This document shows, one piece after another, positions 61,976 through 64,000 of a stretch of DNA of 64,000 nucleotides. Below the pieces are notes generated by a model, which searched no databases, was not told where the DNA came from, and saw nothing but the letters and a program-made list of their open reading frames with translations. The stretch covers positions 1-64,000 of the forward strand of contig NZ_FXZB01000005.1 in assembly GCF_900169065.1 (NCBI RefSeq). Direction: 5' to 3'. A program made the translations under genes and the position numbers. The stretch's first letter is position 1, and each line of letters starts with the position of its first letter. Origin of the DNA: Brevibacterium aurantiacum (GTDB taxonomy: Bacteria > Actinomycetota > Actinomycetes > Actinomycetales > Brevibacteriaceae).

Positions 61976-62779
61976 ATGAAATTCGCACTCGCGCAGATCA
62001 ACTCCACCACCACGGTTGCGGACAACCTCGACAAGGTCCGGGACTACACCAACAGGGCCGCCGAGGCTGGAGCCGAGTTCGTCGTCTTCCCCGAGGCCAC
62101 GATGTCCGCCTTCGGGCCCGGCCTGCGCGATGTCGCCGAGGCGAACACCGAGTCGTGGCGGTCGGAGATGACCCAGCTGGCAGCCGAGGCCGGAATCACC
62201 GTCATCGTCGGCGAGTTCGCGACCTCAGGTGAGAAGGTGATCAACCTGCTTGCCGTCTACACGCCAGAGGGTGAGCGCGAAGACTATGCGAAGATCCACC
62301 TCTACGACGCCTTCGGGTTCAAAGAATCCGACACCGTCGTCCCCGGCGAAGACCCGGTCGTCATCGACCTCGCCGGTGAGAGCGTCGGACTGACCCTGTG
62401 CTACGACATCCGCTTCCCGAAGCTGTACGCCGAGGTCAGCCGTCGTGGTGCCAAACTCGCCATCGTCTCCGCGTCCTGGGGCGCGGGGAAGGGCAAAGTC
62501 GAACAATGGGAGACTCTGGCTCGTGCCCGGGCACTGGACTCCAATATGTTCGTTGCCGCCATCGGCCAGGCCGATCCCGAGGTCAGCGGTGTCGAAGTTC
62601 CGCAGAAGGGACCGACCGGCGTCGGCCACAGTCTCGTCTCCGATCCCTTCGGTCACGTCATCACCTCACTGGACGGCCACGAGGCCCTCGAAGTCGTCGA
62701 GGTTGACCTCGCCGTAGCTGACAAGGCCGCCGAGGCGATTCCGGTGCTGGCGAACGCGAAGCTCGGGTACCGAGGCTGA
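61976..62779 (+). CDS. carbon-nitrogen hydrolase (nitrilase superfamily)
   Basis: 267 aa from ATG 61976. The Glu-Lys-Cys triad is visible: FVVFPEATMS (Glu), EDYAKIHLYDAFGF (Lys) and VGLTLCYDIRFPKLY (Cys). It belongs to the Nit1/Nit2-like omega-amidase or deaminated-glutathione amidase branch. It would cleave amides in the cytoplasm. A TetR gene follows after 92 bases on the same strand but has its own operator. Confidence 0.9.
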   Translation: MKFALAQINSTTTVADNLDKVRDYTNRAAEAGAEFVVFPEATMSAFGPGLRDVAEANTESWRSEMTQLAAEAGITVIVGEFATSGEKVINLLAVYTPEGEREDYAKIHLYDAFGFKESDTVVPGEDPVVIDLAGESVGLTLCYDIRFPKLYAEVSRRGAKLAIVSASWGAGKGKVEQWETLARARALDSNMFVAAIGQADPEVSGVEVPQKGPTGVGHSLVSDPFGHVITSLDGHEALEVVEVDLAVADKAAEAIPVLANAKLGYRG

Positions 62780-62829
62780 CTCAGGGGAGAGCTTGAGTCC
62801 GGCTGAGAATGTGCCGTAAAACACAGTAG

Positions 62830-62861
62830 TTGCACTTGAGGCAAAAATGCACCGAGTGCAA
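62830..62861. promoter_or_regulatory. probable TetR operator
   Basis: TTGCACT (62830-62836) and AGTGCAA (62855-62861) form a 7-bp inverted repeat 11 bases upstream of the tetR ATG. The placement suggests autorepression of the tetR-efflux operon. Confidence 0.6.
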
Positions 62862-62871
62862 TAATGTGAAT

Positions 62872-64000
<1,129 letters not shown>

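Overview
The window is high-GC DNA (estimated low to mid 60s percent) with dense, short-spaced genes, many GTG/TTG starts and ATGA/GTGA overlaps. Gene content (Rv2578c-type radical SAM protein, GPGG-motif small membrane protein, DUF222/HNH proteins, Ltp-type surface proteins, NarL-type two-component pairs) points to an actinomycete; Brevibacterium or a close relative is my best guess from memory of gene neighbourhoods, not a computed result. I saw no rRNA, tRNA, CRISPR array or intact insertion sequence.

Layout. 0-7 kb: a lower-GC accessory end with an amber-interrupted DUF6308 gene, then a NarL-type kinase/regulator pair, an Ltp-repeat membrane protein, a fructosamine-kinase-like protein and an AAA/DUF4143 ATPase with an odd direct repeat upstream. 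7-15 kb: flavoprotein disulfide reductase, macrolide-2'-phosphotransferase-like kinase, DUF998 protein, a coiled-coil/hexapeptide-repeat membrane protein with a 47-aa GPGG protein, a wrecked TM2-Ltp gene, SnoaL-like and HD-domain proteins, Dps and cardiolipin synthase. 15.5-22 kb: the most intriguing block, a tightly coupled cluster of zinc-ADH-like protein, divergent PTPS-like protein, GT4 glycosyltransferase, methyltransferase and UPF0104-type membrane protein, facing a RibA-RibD reductase fusion and a CDP-alcohol phosphotransferase. It looks like a pathway that builds a pteridine- or pyrimidine-derived product linked to the membrane.

22-33 kb: catabolic genes (LysR, MFS, M20 amidohydrolase, acetyl-CoA hydrolase/CoA-transferase, ArgE/DapE deacylase, SLC13/MatC-like carrier) and a DUF222-HNH nuclease gene. 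33-37 kb: a DesK/DesR-like pair directly upstream of a fatty-acid desaturase. 37-47 kb: an MBL hydrolase and two paralogous TetR/YhgE-like membrane-protein loci flanking an amidohydrolase, an M20 peptidase and MgtC. 47-64 kb: FrnE-like DsbA, radical SAM, flavin reductase with a DszA/NtaA-type monooxygenase, several MFS carriers (one broken by an internal deletion), an NCS1-racemase-GntR nitrogen-heterocycle locus, a DUF885 peptidase, a nitrilase, and a TetR/DHA2 efflux pair that runs off the end.

Across the window a 10-mer, CACCTCGGCG (either strand), occurs 26 times by eye, including an inverted pair that forms a perfect 20-bp terminator. This resembles the genomic arrangement of DNA-uptake sequences and is the main sequence-level surprise.
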